The notes: generated from the letters alone by a model not told the origin. A DNA stretch of 64,000 nucleotides from Streblospio benedicti (GCA_019095985.1 CM032661.1:22471901-22535900), one strand, 5' to 3'; numbered from the stretch's first letter, positions 1 through 12,900 are shown. Made by a program: numbers and translations.

Positions 1-373
1 AAGAAAGCCAAAGGTATGGGCAGAAAGTGACATCATATATTGTGCTGGACTCATTTTTTTTTGTGATAATTCCACCAAGATTTTCAGAGCTTTATTATAT
101 GATGTATTTTAGCATTGAAGCTCTGGATATGATATTACACAGCAGATTTGATATTTTCATCTTTGTGGTTTAATATTTCAATTACAATAAAAGTCTGATT
201 TTGGTGCTCAAAAAAACTTGAAAGGTAACTCAGGACAAGTATGTCTTACATCTAGTGTCTTCCTATAATGGTGGTAGCAATGGTAGTAATTGATCAAAAG
301 CTGTATAATGTTAACGTGATGCTGCACTCATTGGCTCTAGCGTTAATCTTCTCAATGTTTTGACCTGATGAAG

Positions 374-3300
374 GCCCCAAGTTGAAGGCACCGCTGGGCT
401 CGTGGCACGCTGAGTGTTATCACGCAGGATTGTCGTCTGCTGCCAGAAAACGCATCCAGAACGCCTTTATGTCAGGACGGCTGCGTGTTGTCGTAGCAAC
501 TGTTGCGTTTGGCATGGGCTTGGACAAGTCAGATGTCAGGGGTAGGTGATCTGCAAATTCCGTGTCATTTTCAATATTGTGGTGCAATCAGTTTAATTGA
601 TGCTTTCATTCATTGCTTTTAATATTCTAAAATCTATTTTATGAACTTTAATTGGACCTATGTGGTGTTTTTTATACTTTAATTGGCTCAATATGGGCGT
701 AAACAGTATTTCTTATTAATACAGTGTAATTTGCATTAACACCATCCAAGAAATGACTATTACTATTATGAATTATTGCTACACTTTTATTACTATAATA
801 ATGAGGTATAGAAATTACCAAATTATGTATGGTAAAATTATTATTAGTGATCCGGCTAGTGGGATGGTAAACACTGCTCTGTTTTGATAGAAGTATTCAA
901 TGTTTTAGGCATTATTCACTACAACCTGCCACGGAGCTTTGAGTCGTATGTCCAGGAGATCGGGAGAGCAGGCCGTGACGGCAACACTGCCCACTGCCAT
1001 GTATTCCTGGACCCACAGGTACTCGCAACGCTAAACCGTGACCAGTAAATTTGGTCATCAGAACTCCATAACAGTAGAACCTCCAATTTAGACCACCTCT
1101 TCATTAGGACCTTTTTCTTTTTCTTTTTCACATAATCTCATGAGATGATGCAGTTTATTTGCTTTCTTCCACATGGAAAAGGTCACTTTTTCATTAGGAC
1201 CACCTTTGGGCTTATGTTAGATGGTCTCAATAGGGAGGTGTTATCTACACAGAGGTTCATTTTGGTAGCTTAATGAAGTTTTGGGACTGTGAATAGTGGT
1301 CTGATTACAGAGGTGGTCTTAATAGAGAGGTGATAATTGGAAGTTTTACTTAATATTTGTTTTGCATTGTGATTGCTAATGTTTTTAATATTGGTTGTAA
1401 GCATATAAATCTTTTTTGGTAGATTATTATATTCTGATATGTACAGATTAAAAGATTGCTATTCAGAAGATTAAAATGAAATGTATAAGCATATAACTGA
1501 TCATTTTTTATGAATGATAGCTATTAGAATAATGTAAAGTCATTACTTGATCATTGATTGAACTTAAAATAAAATTAATGTTCTCTTGAAATAATACTGT
1601 AAATAAGGTACCCAAAGTCATGAAATTGTGTAACACTTATGGTGTGTATTCAGGGTCGTGATATGATGGAGCTGAAGAAACACATCTTTGCCAACACGGT
1701 CGATCGCATCGTCATCAAACGTCTGTGTCAGCGTGTTTTTCCCTCTTGTCGCTGTCGTGAAATGCACAAGCGAAAGCGCAAGCAACACAAGGTGGGCATA
1801 TCATGGTGTTATGTGTTATGTTACGTCTGCTATTGTCTTGTGCAACCTAATGCACTATTGTCTGGAATTCAATGTGACTGGACAAATTGAATTCTTTGTG
1901 CTTATATATGTGATGAAGGGCATTAGTAGTGCACATTCAATTATGCAATATCCGATTTATGCATAGAAATGAAATTTTTATTATTTTATATTGTGAGAAA
2001 TGCATTATTGATTTAACATTTCAACTTTTGTAAAGTGGCATGATAAAATGTGTTTCTAGGATGTTGAGTTTGAGGATGATGGTGTTGACTACAGTCAGAT
2101 TGACACAACCCAATCAGAACTCCCGTCTCAGCTCAGCCAGTCAGAGGTCGGCTTAGATTTTACTCCAGATGAACAGTCAAAGGTTTGTTTCGTTTGTTTT
2201 AGAGCCTATTCAAACAAATCTAAAGGAGTTTAAGCTTTTTAAGTGACTGTTTTGAAATAGTATTCAAGAATAGATATGAAATCCAAACATTGTTACATCG
2301 AGAATATTTAAACTGGAAAAATATTGGAAAAAAATAATTCATTATGTCATTGAACAATCATCTCATTGAATCCAAATTAATGTTCTTATTTTTTTTTAGG
2401 CTGTGCAGTCTCGGTGTTTGGGTGGTGGTACAAGAATCTGTCCTGGTCATGAGAGGGCCGTTCCCATAGCAACTTCTGTTACTGCTCTTGACATGAAAGA
2501 AGAGGGTATGACAATGATTGTTTCATCTCATTTCACTAATACATGTAATGGCATATCTATCTAAGTGACCATATTTCAAGCATTGTTGGAACCTGAAGCT
2601 TAGCACTTTTGGGGAGGACTGTTTGATATTATTAAGCTATTCACCTCAAACGGTCATCTAATTTTAAAGTAACCAATACAAGGACCACTGACTTCACAGA
2701 CTCATACATCAAGGTGGGCAGGTCGTCCATTTTTTGGGGGCTCGAAGAAAAAGTTAGCTGATCCCCCATCAACATTTTAAAAAGTTGAGTGACCCCCCTC
2801 CCACCCCCCCACCCCCCGCACCTACGCTAAAGCAAAAGTCCTTTACATAGTCATTGCATTGTTGGACAATTGCTAAAAGAAAATATTTGAAAAAATATAC
2901 CGTAGCGTGATAAAAATGTTCAGCGACCCCCCCAAAAGGAATGAGAAAAGTAGGAAGACCCCCCCCCACCTTTTTGGACGACCCCCCCGGTATAATTATT
3001 TATGATCGTTCATTTATGATTTTCAGGGAATATTTCTAACTCTGATTCAAAGGATAGTATCAAGATGAATACTTCATTAATGACTATTTATAATTGCATG
3101 TCAATCATTTCAGGCATATCAACGTTGCTGTGTTACCTTGAGCTACATCAGAAACGTTACGTAGAAAATCTGACATCTGTTTATGCTACATGCAGCATAC
3201 AGTGTTACGGCGGACCCTCTCAAATGAATGCAATAGCAAAGAAGGTAAAGCAGCTATATTGTACTTGCTATACAAGGGCTCTCTCACCAAAGGCCTGCGG

Positions 3301-4467
3301 CCCACTAATAAGGTCACTCATATCTTATTGAAAATATGCTCGTTCACGTCTATGCTTTCTCATTTGATCATGTAGTCGAACCCAAATCCCCAACTTTTTT
3401 TACACATGGAGTCATTAGTAAAGTAGAACCTCTATTAGGACCACCTGTGGGGCCAATGTTAAGTGGTCTCAATAGAGAGGTGGTCTCTATACAGGGGCTC
3501 ATTTGGGGTAGCTGTATGAAGATTTGGGACTGTGGAAAGTGGTCTTATTATAGAGGTGGTCTCAATAGAGGGGTGGTCTCAATCGGAGCCTCTACTGTAT
3601 ACATTTATTTTGTCTTTTCCCACTGATTTTCAGTGCCCTCCTGTAGCTGTGGCGTGTGCGAGAGAGCGACGTCAGGGGAAGTTGCACGGTGGCCAGAACA
3701 GCCTGGTGTTCCCTGTAGTGGAGATCAGTGACGCCATGGGCTGGGACTCGGCACCTGTCAAGCGCGAGCTCAAACTGCTCCAGTGGAGCTTAAATAATGA
3801 TGGTCAGTGCAACTTTTACATTGTCATGTAGAAGTTTCAAATATAAGAATGCTTTCTATGATTTTACTTCTTCAGTATGATTCCGAAGCTTCAAGGGATT
3901 ACTTCTCAGAATTTTTCATTTAGAATTTGAAATGAAGGAATGTTTGAGAACAACCTCTACCAAAGGTAATTTTTAACATTCAAGAAGTTAAATTATGTTG
4001 CTAAGTAGATAAGGAGTGAAATTAGCACTATATTCATAAGTAGATTGTATCCATATGCAAGTTGTTTTATTTTGGACATTAAAGACAAAGAAATCAAAAT
4101 AATATTGTCTATCATAAGTTACAAATCATTATATTGTGGGATTGTATAATAGATCTAGATGTTGCACCCATTAAGAAACCTTTGCCAATATTCATTTCAT
4201 AATTTCCCATTTTATTTTGTCATTTGAAGTATGCAGTAGTATTTTGAAGTCATAAAAGCAAACTAGTTATTTTACAATTTTTCCAGGCCACTCGAGTAAA
4301 TCTGGGGTGATGGTGGAGTTCTCTGACCTGGCGTTTCACCTCCGATCACCTGGCGACCTCACAGACGATGAGCTGGATGACGTTGTGGACTTCCTGCATG
4401 AGCGCGTCGTGACACAGGAACGTACAGAACTCTACCAGCTCCAAAACTTCTGTGATGTCCTCGCCAG
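374..4467 (+). CDS. RECQL4: RECQL4-like ATP-dependent DNA helicase, C-terminal half, 8 exons (partial)
   Basis: RecQ-family 3'-5' helicases unwind DNA in replication and repair; RECQL4 acts in the nucleus, partly in origin firing. Exons read from GT-AG borders and frame: about 374-541, 909-1018, 1654-1791, 2060-2182, 2400-2505, 3114-3244, 3634-3802, 4287-4467. Exon 1 carries helicase motif V ([18 protein letters not shown]). Exon 2 carries motif VI ([12 protein letters not shown]), preceded by [10 protein letters not shown]. Exon 3 ([19 protein letters not shown]) and exon 8 ([18 protein letters not shown]) match the RECQL4-specific region after the helicase core, not BLM or WRN. Reading phases agree across every junction checked. 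The N-terminal Sld2-like region and helicase motifs I-IV lie before the window. The last exons were not found before the transposon-rich DNA that follows, so the 3' end is distant, lost or unrecognised. The exon 1 start is approximate. No frame break seen. Confidence 0.93.
1072..1351. mobile_element. Pogo-type MITE copy 1 (CAGTAGAACCTC family), in a RECQL4 intron
   Basis: Begins CAGTAGAACCTCC just after a TA-rich flank and contains the family hallmarks GACCACCTC, GGTCTCAATAGGGAGG and GTGGTCTTAATAGAGAGG. Longer than its relatives because of an internal pyrimidine-rich insert at about 1,112-1,200. Lies between RECQL4 exons 2 and 3. Confidence 0.75.
2700..2996. repeat. C-rich repetitive tract in a RECQL4 intron
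   Basis: Several runs of 6-9 cytosines recur (near 2,790-2,820, 2,928, 2,960 and 2,985) within related phrases such as GACCCCCC followed by CAAAAGG or GGTAT. It looks like a decayed repeat unit. The minus strand is G-rich enough around 2,790-2,822 to allow a four-run G-quadruplex. It sits between RECQL4 exons 5 and 6. Confidence 0.6.
3423..3600. mobile_element. Pogo-type MITE copy 2, in a RECQL4 intron
   Basis: About 178 bases with inverted ends (GTAGAACCTCTATTAGGACC at the left, GAGCCTCTACTGTA at the right) and the internal GGTCTCAATAGAGAGGTGGT motif. Ends in CTACTG followed by TA, as expected for a TA target. It is the clearest full-length copy and lies 33 bases upstream of RECQL4 exon 7. 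Confidence 0.8.
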
Positions 4468-5420
4468 GTAGGCCAACTTATGCAAGCATGTGACTACCAC
4501 TTTTACCCTTACAGGGTGTTTGTTGAATTGGCTATATGTCCTTTTTCTAGACTAATTTGACTGTTGTCCTATCATCTTCTGCAACCTCATGAGAGCTGAC
4601 TGTAAGGGCTTGTTATTAAAAGTGGTGTGTGTCCTGTTTCCATAATAACGCGGCTTTTTCCGTATTTGTATTCCTCAAATCTCTTGCAAGTATATTAAGA
4701 CTGCTAAAAGTTCTTTTAATCTTACTTCATTTGAAGCTTTTGTAGTGGAGGACTTACCGGGTACTATTTTGTTTTGTTTCACATAATTTCGATTTCCCCT
4801 CGAAATGTTGGAAGGTCATTTGTTTAACTCCAGTTTCTTTTGGTTATCGTTTAAATCTTCATTGGAAGGCAACAGTCCCTTCTATTTGTTCTTGGTCTGG
4901 CTGAACTTTAACCCGCCTTCTCTATTTGTCTTCAAACAGTAAAATAGTAAGGTTGTGACCTCACTTGTCTAAAATCAGCTGCTTGTGGTGTCTACATATC
5001 AACTGAAATATAAATCATAATAGTAAAGAAGATTTTTTTTTATGTAGACTGAATAACTATCAAATAATGTAAAACTTTTATATATTCACTACACAGTAAA
5101 ATCCTTTATATTCATGCCATTCAAAGTTGTTAAGATTTTTACAGTTTTTGTTCAGCAATGCATATTTTTGAAAGACTGAATTCTTATGGCCAGGAAGAAT
5201 TGGCTATCATGACTCCAAAATTAGTTACCGTAATCGATCTTGTTAGCGCACTGTGCGCTTAAAAAATAAACTACATAAGTGACAAAGTACCTCGGAAAAA
5301 ATTCTTTTAAGCGCACATGTCAACCACATTTGTCAGCCGCTTAAGTCAGCTGTTAATAAATAACAGGACAAGCTTGTAATTCGAACACATTTTTGAAATG
5401 TCAAACACGTGCGTAGTGCA
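4468..5420. other. Non-coding stretch after the last visible RECQL4 exon
   Basis: AT-rich sequence with no convincing open frame or splice-bounded exon. It should hold the next RECQL4 intron. A short palindrome (AGCGCACTGTGCGCTT) occurs near 5,247. Nothing else recognised. Confidence 0.5.
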
Positions 5421-5499
5421 CTATTCTGTCAAGTATGTGAATCTTCTCACGCTCTCGATCAGCAGCGCGTCCTGATCGCCTGACATGCGCGTTGATTGT

Positions 5500-6150
5500 T
5501 CATAGCTGCATGAAGGGATTTCCACAGATCTTAAAAGTACTATCGCAGTACCACGTACGACTCCGCGAAAGGTACTGCAGCAGATTAGGGGTGCTGAAGA
5601 CGTATGCAACTTGACCCGCGACTTGGACATGAGCTATCTTGAATCCCGGCACCATTTGCTCGTTGTAGTCGAAGACACATGTCTGTGGTTCATCAGGATG
5701 AAAACCGTGTCTGTATTTGTTGATTTTATTGCACGCTTGCTGTTTGTCACACTTAGGTACAACATTGTGGGTGTACAAATACTTCATTTCCTCATCTTCC
5801 CATATCTGCTTTGCAGAAACAGTAATTTCTCTTATCACCCTGGCCTTTGCTCTCTTCATCACAACGAGGTTGGCGATTTGCCTCGGGGCGTTGATATCCT
5901 CCAGTTCACAAGTGTGCGCCGCTCTCCCACTCCTAAATTCGGTAATGTCGGCCGCGTTCCTCGTTGGTACATTTTCGCGTAACACCGATGGGCACCTCTT
6001 GGCCGAAAGCTGCACTCCCACGTAGTCTTTGCTTCAGTTCTGTGATTAACGTTGTAGTTCGGGCATCTCGGGCAACCAGCACATCTTTACACGGAGTAGA
6101 CCCCCCATGGACTAATGTATACTGACCGTAATTCGCGATGTCTGGAACGC
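5500..6150 (-). pseudogene. MULE (Mutator-like) transposase remnant with FLYWCH-type N-terminus
   Basis: DNA transposon coding remnant. Around 5,960-6,140 the minus strand reads YTLVHGGSTPCKDVLVARD and, in another frame, NYNVNHRTEAKTTWEC with a later C, the pattern of a FLYWCH zinc finger, which MULE transposases often carry. Near 5,510-5,560 it reads WYCDSTFKICGNPFMQL, the strand with the first catalytic Asp of MULE transposases (usual form WY-DATFK---PF-QL). The open stretch at 5,500-6,021 links to the FLYWCH part only through frame changes. The catalytic domain is cut off right after the first Asp motif, so this copy cannot work. Confidence 0.75.
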
Positions 6151-6199
6151 CCTCATCATGCGCATGGGGCACATTTTGTGGCTGTTCGGCAGCTGGCAC

Positions 6200-7470
6200 A
6201 ACTGGAGGCTCATCAATGTCCTCAGACTCTTGAGTCGATCAACATCTCCATGCTGCCGTCTGTCTGCGTTCGCGATGGGTTGTAAGTCCACTCTGCGTCG
6301 GTCGTGGCCATGTCAGGTGCGTCAACGTCAGACGTGTTGTCAGTGACGTCAGCAGCGTCGTCAACCAGTTCGTGCTGCGCTACGTCAGTGTCTACCACGT
6401 TAGCAGCATCCTCAACAGGTTCGTCCGGCGCGTAGTCAACCGCTGTCACATTAGCAGCTTTGTCAACCGGTTCGTCGGGCGCGACGCTAAAAGACTTTCG
6501 TGCCACCAGGTCGCTGATTTTGGTGCTATCTTTAAAGACCGCAGCTTGAAAGTCTTTGTCGAAGAGTTTCCTGCCCGTGGGGAACTTATCGACATGATTC
6601 TTCAGCGTCTTTTTGACCTCATCCTTTTTTCTTTAAGACTAGGAACAGTACCTCCATGCGGCGGTAATAAGTCACTGATTGTGCTGCCTGTCCCATGAAC
6701 AGGGCTGTCTTCTCCACTAATCGCAGCAGTTCCTCGGCCTTCACTGTCGTGATGTGGCCTTTCCTGGCCTGGTCGGCTACCTCCCATAGTCTGCCTAGGG
6801 GGCCCATTGTCCGGTTGAGCTTAGTCTCTACATGGTGCCAGTTGGCGTCCCTGGCTGCCAGTGCCTCATCTTTCTTGCTCGCAAAATAAGCATGTAAGTC
6901 TTCGTCCATTTCTGGTGCTTTGAGGAAATCATGCGAGGGTGTGGGCAATTCGTCCAGCATACCCTTCATTTCGTCTGCCGTGAAATATGTTGTGAAATAT
7001 GTGTTTGCCGTCTCGGCAATGCAGTGCGGCAGCGACCAGGTCGAGCTGTTAGCTGCAGAGGGCATCACCGGCCTGTAATCGTCCCCACATGAGTCATCTG
7101 ACTCAAAGCCTTTTTGACTACAAACTGAAGGGGACCTTGAGTCTCTCCCATGGCGTCTACCTCGTGGTTCGTACCTGGATGAACATCTGGACAGCGATCG
7201 TGACCTGTGCCTCTATCTTTTGCCTCGTGGCCTGTTTCGGCACGATGATCTCGACCTTGACCGCGATCGATATCTCTTGCCTCATGGTCTGGATATCGAG
7301 CGGGAGTGTGAACGATAGGTCTTCCTTTCTCGTGATCTAGACCTGCGTTGAGGGTCACCTGCATTGCTATCCTTCTGAGGGGTCTCACCTAAGGTGAGTG
7401 TCTTGTCCCTGTCGGCCGCATGGGCCCCATGGGGGAGACATCTTGTGAATCAGCCATCACAAAACTAAAC
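6200..7470 (-). mobile_element. Retroelement gag remnant with Arg/Ser-rich N-terminus (DIRS-like or related)
   Basis: Fossil gag-type coding region read on the minus strand. An Arg/Ser-rich N-terminal part (about 7,080-7,460) is followed by an alpha-helical core of capsid-like spacing (about 6,620-7,030) with PLGRLWEVADQARKG and YYRRMEVL, and an acidic Ala/Asp/Val-rich tail (6,222-6,506). This order resembles gag proteins of tyrosine-recombinase retroelements. The family call is tentative because no pol lies next to it. The copy is broken, with a few breaks, and is moderately old. Confidence 0.5.
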
Positions 7471-8293
7471 AGCCCAAAATCATCAAAATATCACAAATCG
7501 ATCTAAGCACTAATCCAAATGCACTAATCAATTGTATTAATCCAAAGCTGCGGTGAAAGTAACACTTTGAACGCAGTACAAACTTAGACTGAATCACATA
7601 CAAGGAATAATCCAAAGAAAGTAGGGGTAATCCGAACGAGATGTGTCTTGTTCGCAAAATTTTTGAAAAGTGACTCGGAATAGTACGCATGCGCGATTTT
7701 CTGGTTTAGTCTTGTTTTGAAATTCAGCGTATGATGTCATTCTGACGTCATTATGCTATCATGAAGTCTTACTCGTTCCCTCAAAGAATTCAAATTTAAT
7801 TACTCCCTCATTAAATTTCCAAGTTATAAGTTAAATGAAGGAATTCATTTTTATGAAACCATTTTATTGTGCAAAAACCAAGATATTTGTGTATGATATT
7901 CAAATTGTGGAAACTTTTCTACTTGTTTTATTTGCCTCATGTTTATCACTAATATATGAATAAAAAAACGTGATTCATTGTTCTCAACACATTATAATCT
8001 AATCTTCACTATTCTCAACACCTTATATTTGTGAACATGGCCAGTTTTTTTTTATTCAGTGACATAGAGACCCAGGATCATTGTACATATCATCCTCATC
8101 CTCATAATCCTTATCATCATCCTCAGGCTCTGAATATTCTGTGCCATCAATTTGGATGGCTTGAATTTTCTCATTCAGCTGTTGTGCTGCCTCAATGTCC
8201 CCCTCCGTAAATCCTTCAAAAGGATCTTCCCATCAGACTCATCTGACTCATTGAAGAGCCCGTCCTCTGTGCCGTCAAGAGCCAGGCTGATCC

Positions 8294-8382
8294 CTGAAAA
8301 AATAGATGAAGTGGTTAATGATTCATTAAGTATTAAATATCAATGAAAGGGGTATATCCCAATGTTTATAATGACATTTCAC
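8294..8382 (-). other. Small intron 2 in the Tigger transposase
   Basis: 89 bases, donor GTGAAA after AAAACAG, acceptor TTTTTTCAG before GGATCAGCC. Removing it joins KKTG to ISLALDGTED in phase 1. Confidence 0.65.
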
Positions 8383-8606
8383 CTGTTTTCTTGAAGGACT
8401 TTCTGATGATTTCCTCATCTAATCTACCTCATCCCATGCCTCTTTGATCCGTCTTAGAGTTGTGATGGTGCTGGGCTTTTTGCTGTTTCCACCTCTTGTC
8501 AGTTCCACAGGTCCATCAACCAGCCAGTCATAGTATCTGTTACGAAAGCTGTCCTTGAACGGCTTATTCAAGGAGATATCACATGGCTGTAGTTTTGAAG
8601 TACACC

Positions 8607-8697
8607 CTGTAATGATCATAAAAAATAATTGCATTTTATCAAATATTTCAAAAGTTCCTATTTATCATTCATCTATATATACATTGCATCCCTTTAC
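8607..8697 (-). other. Small intron 1 in the Tigger transposase
   Basis: 91 bases, donor GTAAAG, acceptor TTACAG. Removing it joins CCAGGAG to GGTGTACT in phase 1 and gives the conserved block just before the last catalytic Asp region. Confidence 0.7.
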
Positions 8698-9471
8698 CTC
8701 CTGGAATGACAGCCATATCTGTTTGGTAAGACACTCTGACCGTCATGGAGTTGGTCTTGTGCCCCCCAAATGAATACCACACCAAGAGTCGCCTTCTTTC
8801 CTCGGGACGCTTCCTCCATACCAATCGGAGCCATTCTTTACATATTTCCTCATTGGCCCATGCCTGTGGCGCCATCTTCACAATCATCCCAGGTGGAATT
8901 GGGTTTGGCTTTCTTACCCCTTTTAAGATGACAAAGGGTGGCAGCTTCATCCATCTGCTAGGCCAGCTAGCATGGTGGTTATTCTATTCTTCTCTTGCCT
9001 GTTGATTTCATTGTGATTGTCCTTGTCCCTTTCTATTCCATAGTGTAGTCCCCTGGCATGTCTGTCCAAATGGGAATTTCATCCAGTGTACCTATGTTAT
9101 GTAGGGGATAATTTCTCATTTTTAAAGCCGAGCTTCGCAGAAGACTCGAGCTTTATAGCCGTCGTAGGCGTTTCATTATGTTCCCCCTTTACCGCCACTA
9201 CATTTACTATAAGCACATCCATACGCGCTGAAATTAGTGCCCAATTTGAATTTATCAATGGAACGACAATCGCCGATGTTAATGAGCTTGGCAAACGCCC
9301 GCCGATCAAAATCAATACGCCAGTACATATGCACGCATGTGGCTCGTGTGTTTGTTCTTTTCTGTCTATCCGGCATGCATGCAACAACTCCGATTTATAT
9401 CGCATGTTGTAGTAATTTCACGCACATTTCATTCAAGAGAGACTTTTAATACATGTTTCTATTGTTAAGTG

Positions 9472-9600
9472 TGTGGATTATTCTTCATAATGTTGGGCTT
9501 ACTAAAAATAGCAGTGCAAAATTCAGAATTCAGAATGCATCTTCCGAAAAATTGCACAGTTATTTTTAGTAAGCCACAACAAGTGTGAAGAGTAATCCAA
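9472..9600. repeat. Imperfect fold-back (hairpin) element
   Basis: The left arm (GGGCTTACTAAAAATAGCAG) pairs with the right arm (TTATTTTTAGTAAGCCACAA), and the match extends outward to GTGGATTATTCTTCA and TGAAGAGTAATCCA. About 45-base arms around a short loop, so a MITE-like hairpin. It lies downstream of the Crypton-like gene. Confidence 0.65.
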
Positions 9601-9923
9601 TGTAGGCCACAGTGCTTTGTAACAGTTTGTCAAGGTTAGTTGGATCTAAAACAGAAGAAACATCTATGTATATATTTTTATTAACAAATATTAATAAAAA
9701 TTCACAAATGTTATTAAACAACACGACCAGTACATTTAATGTTGTACATACATTTGTATATGTAAATCCAAATCCTTCATTTTGTTAAAGGATTTCTCAA
9801 GGAGTTTTCATTTCTAAGTGTAGAAAAATAATACTGTACCAGCTTAAGATGTTGTAAAAACGCAAAACTAATGAATAATTATAATTATAATTAACAACAA
9901 TCCTCCTGAAATAAATAATTAGT

Positions 9924-12900
9924 TTATGACATGGAATTGAAATTGAAATTGTTATTACCACCGGAAATATTAAACACGTATGTGGCAGTAGCAGTTGTCT
10001 TTTTCAGCTGCTTATGGGGTGGCTCGCACATGTCATGATCAGAACTTACAGTTGTGGTTTTATTGCCATTTATGATTGCAGTGACATCCTGCAATTGATG
10101 CTCACTTGGCCGTTTGTAATTTGAAACCGCACTACTTCTATGACCTGTTTGGTTCATAATTAGCTGTTCCGGAACATGGGCATTAAACAAACGAGTTGCT
10201 GTTGTAACTCTTAAGGAATGGTTGGTATAGTGACCCTTAAAACCTGCCTCATGCATTAAATTTTTAACAATATTACTAAGTGTATTTCGCCCAATTGGCA
10301 CTGAACTGAACAATACGCCCTCACGGGGTTTAGTGAGAGGTAACAAGTACAATGATTTTTGTAGACCTTCCCGTGGGCATAAACTTACATATTTTTCAAA
10401 AATAGTAACCACACATCTATCATTATTTTCATCAGATTGGTATGCTCGTGCCTGACGAGGCTTACGGCCTTTGTCTTTGAGGCCACCTTTAAAGGTTTTG
10501 CTGACACGTTCAGTATAATCAAGAGCTTTTTTACCGCTGCTTGTAATATGCACACAGAAATTATCGATATCCAAATCCCGGTGTTCTTGTCCACCCCGGA
10601 TGCCAAAATTAGTTCCAATTAGATAAAACAACGTGTTAACAAGTTTTCTGGGACTATCCGTTCCTAATAGCTGTTTTTCCCACAACACATTTTCATCTTC
10701 ATAGCTGATTGGCAACGCCTTGCTTACAGTCATCCCATTGCCTTCTTTGGCGGACTCCTGCATCTCAGTCGAGTGTGAGACGAATCTTGTCTGTTAGTAG
10801 CGTACATTTATCCCCATACAATTCGAATTGCTTTTGCAAAGAGGTGACAAGTTCATGCAGAGTGTTTGGGGGATATTTAGTACCATCCTGTTTCCTAACT
10901 TCCCTTATAAAGGATGACAAGACTTCCTGAATTTGTTCTTTGGGTATATCTTGCAAGGGAGGAAAATACTCCCCAGAAACACAACGCTTAAATTCACGCC
11001 ACTCCTCATATGTGTTGGTGGCCCAAGCTGCCTTCTTTTGTGTGGCAATGGGAATGACGGCTTTTGCCAACTCTTGTTTGTTCATCGGTTTGCGTGAAGA
11101 AAATCTCTTTCCTTGAGTATGGCTAGCAGAATCTGAAAATCATAAAATTTTGTGTGATTAAGATTTTATTTGTAAACACAAACACTGCTCATTCATGTAT
11201 TATGATAGATGGTGAAAGGGAAACTTTTCGTATTACACCTTATAACACCTTTATTTACCGTATTCCCGCGCATAAAAACCCATGGGCTTAACATCGAAGA
11301 TGGGCTTAATGTTCGAATATAAGCCCATGGGCCAATAAGTGAGAATAAAAACATTTTTCCCTGCCAAAAAATCGATGAAAATTGATAGTTACGTGCACCC
11401 TGAACCCAGATGAGTGACCAAAGACACGTGAAAACAACGTAACACACCTAAAGAAATCCTGTGCTCGTATGCGTACACATATGGTCATACCATGATCATG
11501 CTTTGGGCGATATTAGAAGCTCCGACACGTTTCACTATTTTCCATCAATGGTTCAGAATGAACATCGATATAAACCTTCGACGGGAGCTTGAATCAATGT
11601 TTGAAGATATATATTTGTGTTAATCTGCATCTAGAATACACCCAAAGTGAGAATTAACAAATAATATCACAATATATTTTTTCAAAAAAAATATTACCGG
11701 CATAGTTTTTGTTGCAAACGAAACGTGATTTTCTAGGGGCTTTCCACAACGCAACCTCGATTTAATGCATTAGAAATCAATAGCGGACACGGACTTAGAC
11801 TGTTAAATGCTTTCGGTATATCTCCAGTGCATGAGTATGATTTATAATGGCAAACTTCCGGAGTTCAAATATTTATTAATCTGCCTACGTCCCTTAGTAC
11901 TTATGGGGGCCCTACGAAAAATAGGATCTGTGACATCTCTAAAATTGTCCCCCCAAGTAGCACTACCTGTCTCACATTCCTTAAGCCATGCTGCATGGGC
12001 ATTTAAAATGACATTAAACTCATAACAACTAGATTGGTACATCATTTCTTTTAACATCCTCATTCTATGAATCGCTTCAACTTCATTAGCAATGGCTATG
12101 CACTCTAATTCTCCCGCCACAAACATAGCAAGGTTCATGTCATAATATTTTAACTTTCTAACACCGAATTCCATCTTCAATAGCAAGTGAGGCCAATTTT
12201 GTTCAATAGTCCTTCTTTTGTCCTCAGCAAGTCTATACAGCCCACTTTTCTTACCCTCATCAGCCTTGCCTGTCTCCATACCCGACAGCCAGCTGCGCAA
12301 TACGTCTGGACGCGTATCGGACACCTGCGATGACGCCGCGGGTTTCTGAGCCGTGTCTTGTCCTTGAACAGTCACAAATGGAGTATCAACCTCGCTAGCC
12401 GTCCTAACCCGGGGTGAAGTCGTAACCTGGGGAGAAGTCGCAACCTGGGGAGGCGTCACCATCTTCAAGGCAGCAAGCTCAGCTTCAACCTTCTTCAGTT
12501 TCAAATTTGCCAATTCCAATTCCATGCTCTTAGTTCTCATTGCAATGTCTGATAAATTCATATCCATTTCTTGTACTGTCTTGTCAACCCGCCCGACATA
12601 CTGCTCCTGCGCCTTGCATTTGAAACAGTTGGGACAGTACCACTCTCCATCAGGAATGTCCTCTTCCTCCAAACTAACACATTCAATATGGAACCATGCA
12701 ATATCACACCCGTCCTTGTCACATCCTATCAATCTCTTAGAGTTCTTCACATTGCATCCAGGAAAACAAATCTTCTTTCCTTTTTTCTTCTTTTCGCCAT
12801 CTGCACGTGCATCAGTAACACGTGTATCCTGAGACACAACTGCTGTTTTATCCTTAGCACCAGCAAAGTCTAACTTCAGCTCGTCATCGGCCATGTTAAC

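Larger units (their letters stand above)
8056..9120 (-). pseudogene. Tigger/pogo transposase, DDE catalytic half (3' part), with two small introns
   Basis: Cut-and-paste DNA transposase of the pogo/Tigger group. In order on the minus strand: NYPLHNIG then LDEIPIWTDMPGD (first catalytic Asp; usual form MDETP), KLPPFVILKG, AWANEEICKEWLRLVW, then the AVIPGG and SKLQPCDISLNKPFKD region, and an acidic C-terminus ending at a stop at 8,056. Two GT-AG introns in phase 1 split it: 8,607-8,697 (91 bases) and 8,294-8,382 (89 bases). Joining them restores PGG/CTSKLQP and KKTG/ISLALDGTED, typical Tigger text. Decay is clear: in-frame stops near 9,000-9,015, a one-base shift near 8,420 and another near 8,235. 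The DNA-binding half lies 5 kb away at 14,200-14,730. Confidence 0.88.

Noticed and set aside
3065-3331. Reading RECQL4 exon 6 through to the stop at 3,331
   Set aside because: A GTAAAG donor at 3,245 keeps phase with exon 7 and matches the family; read-through would end the protein early.
5611-6025. Plus-strand ORFs over the MULE remnant
   Set aside because: They mirror the minus-strand transposase, which carries recognisable motifs.
9097-9405. 102-codon minus-strand ORF near the edge of the 5 kb insertion
   Set aside because: No motif; composition alone suggested foreign DNA but nothing supports a gene.
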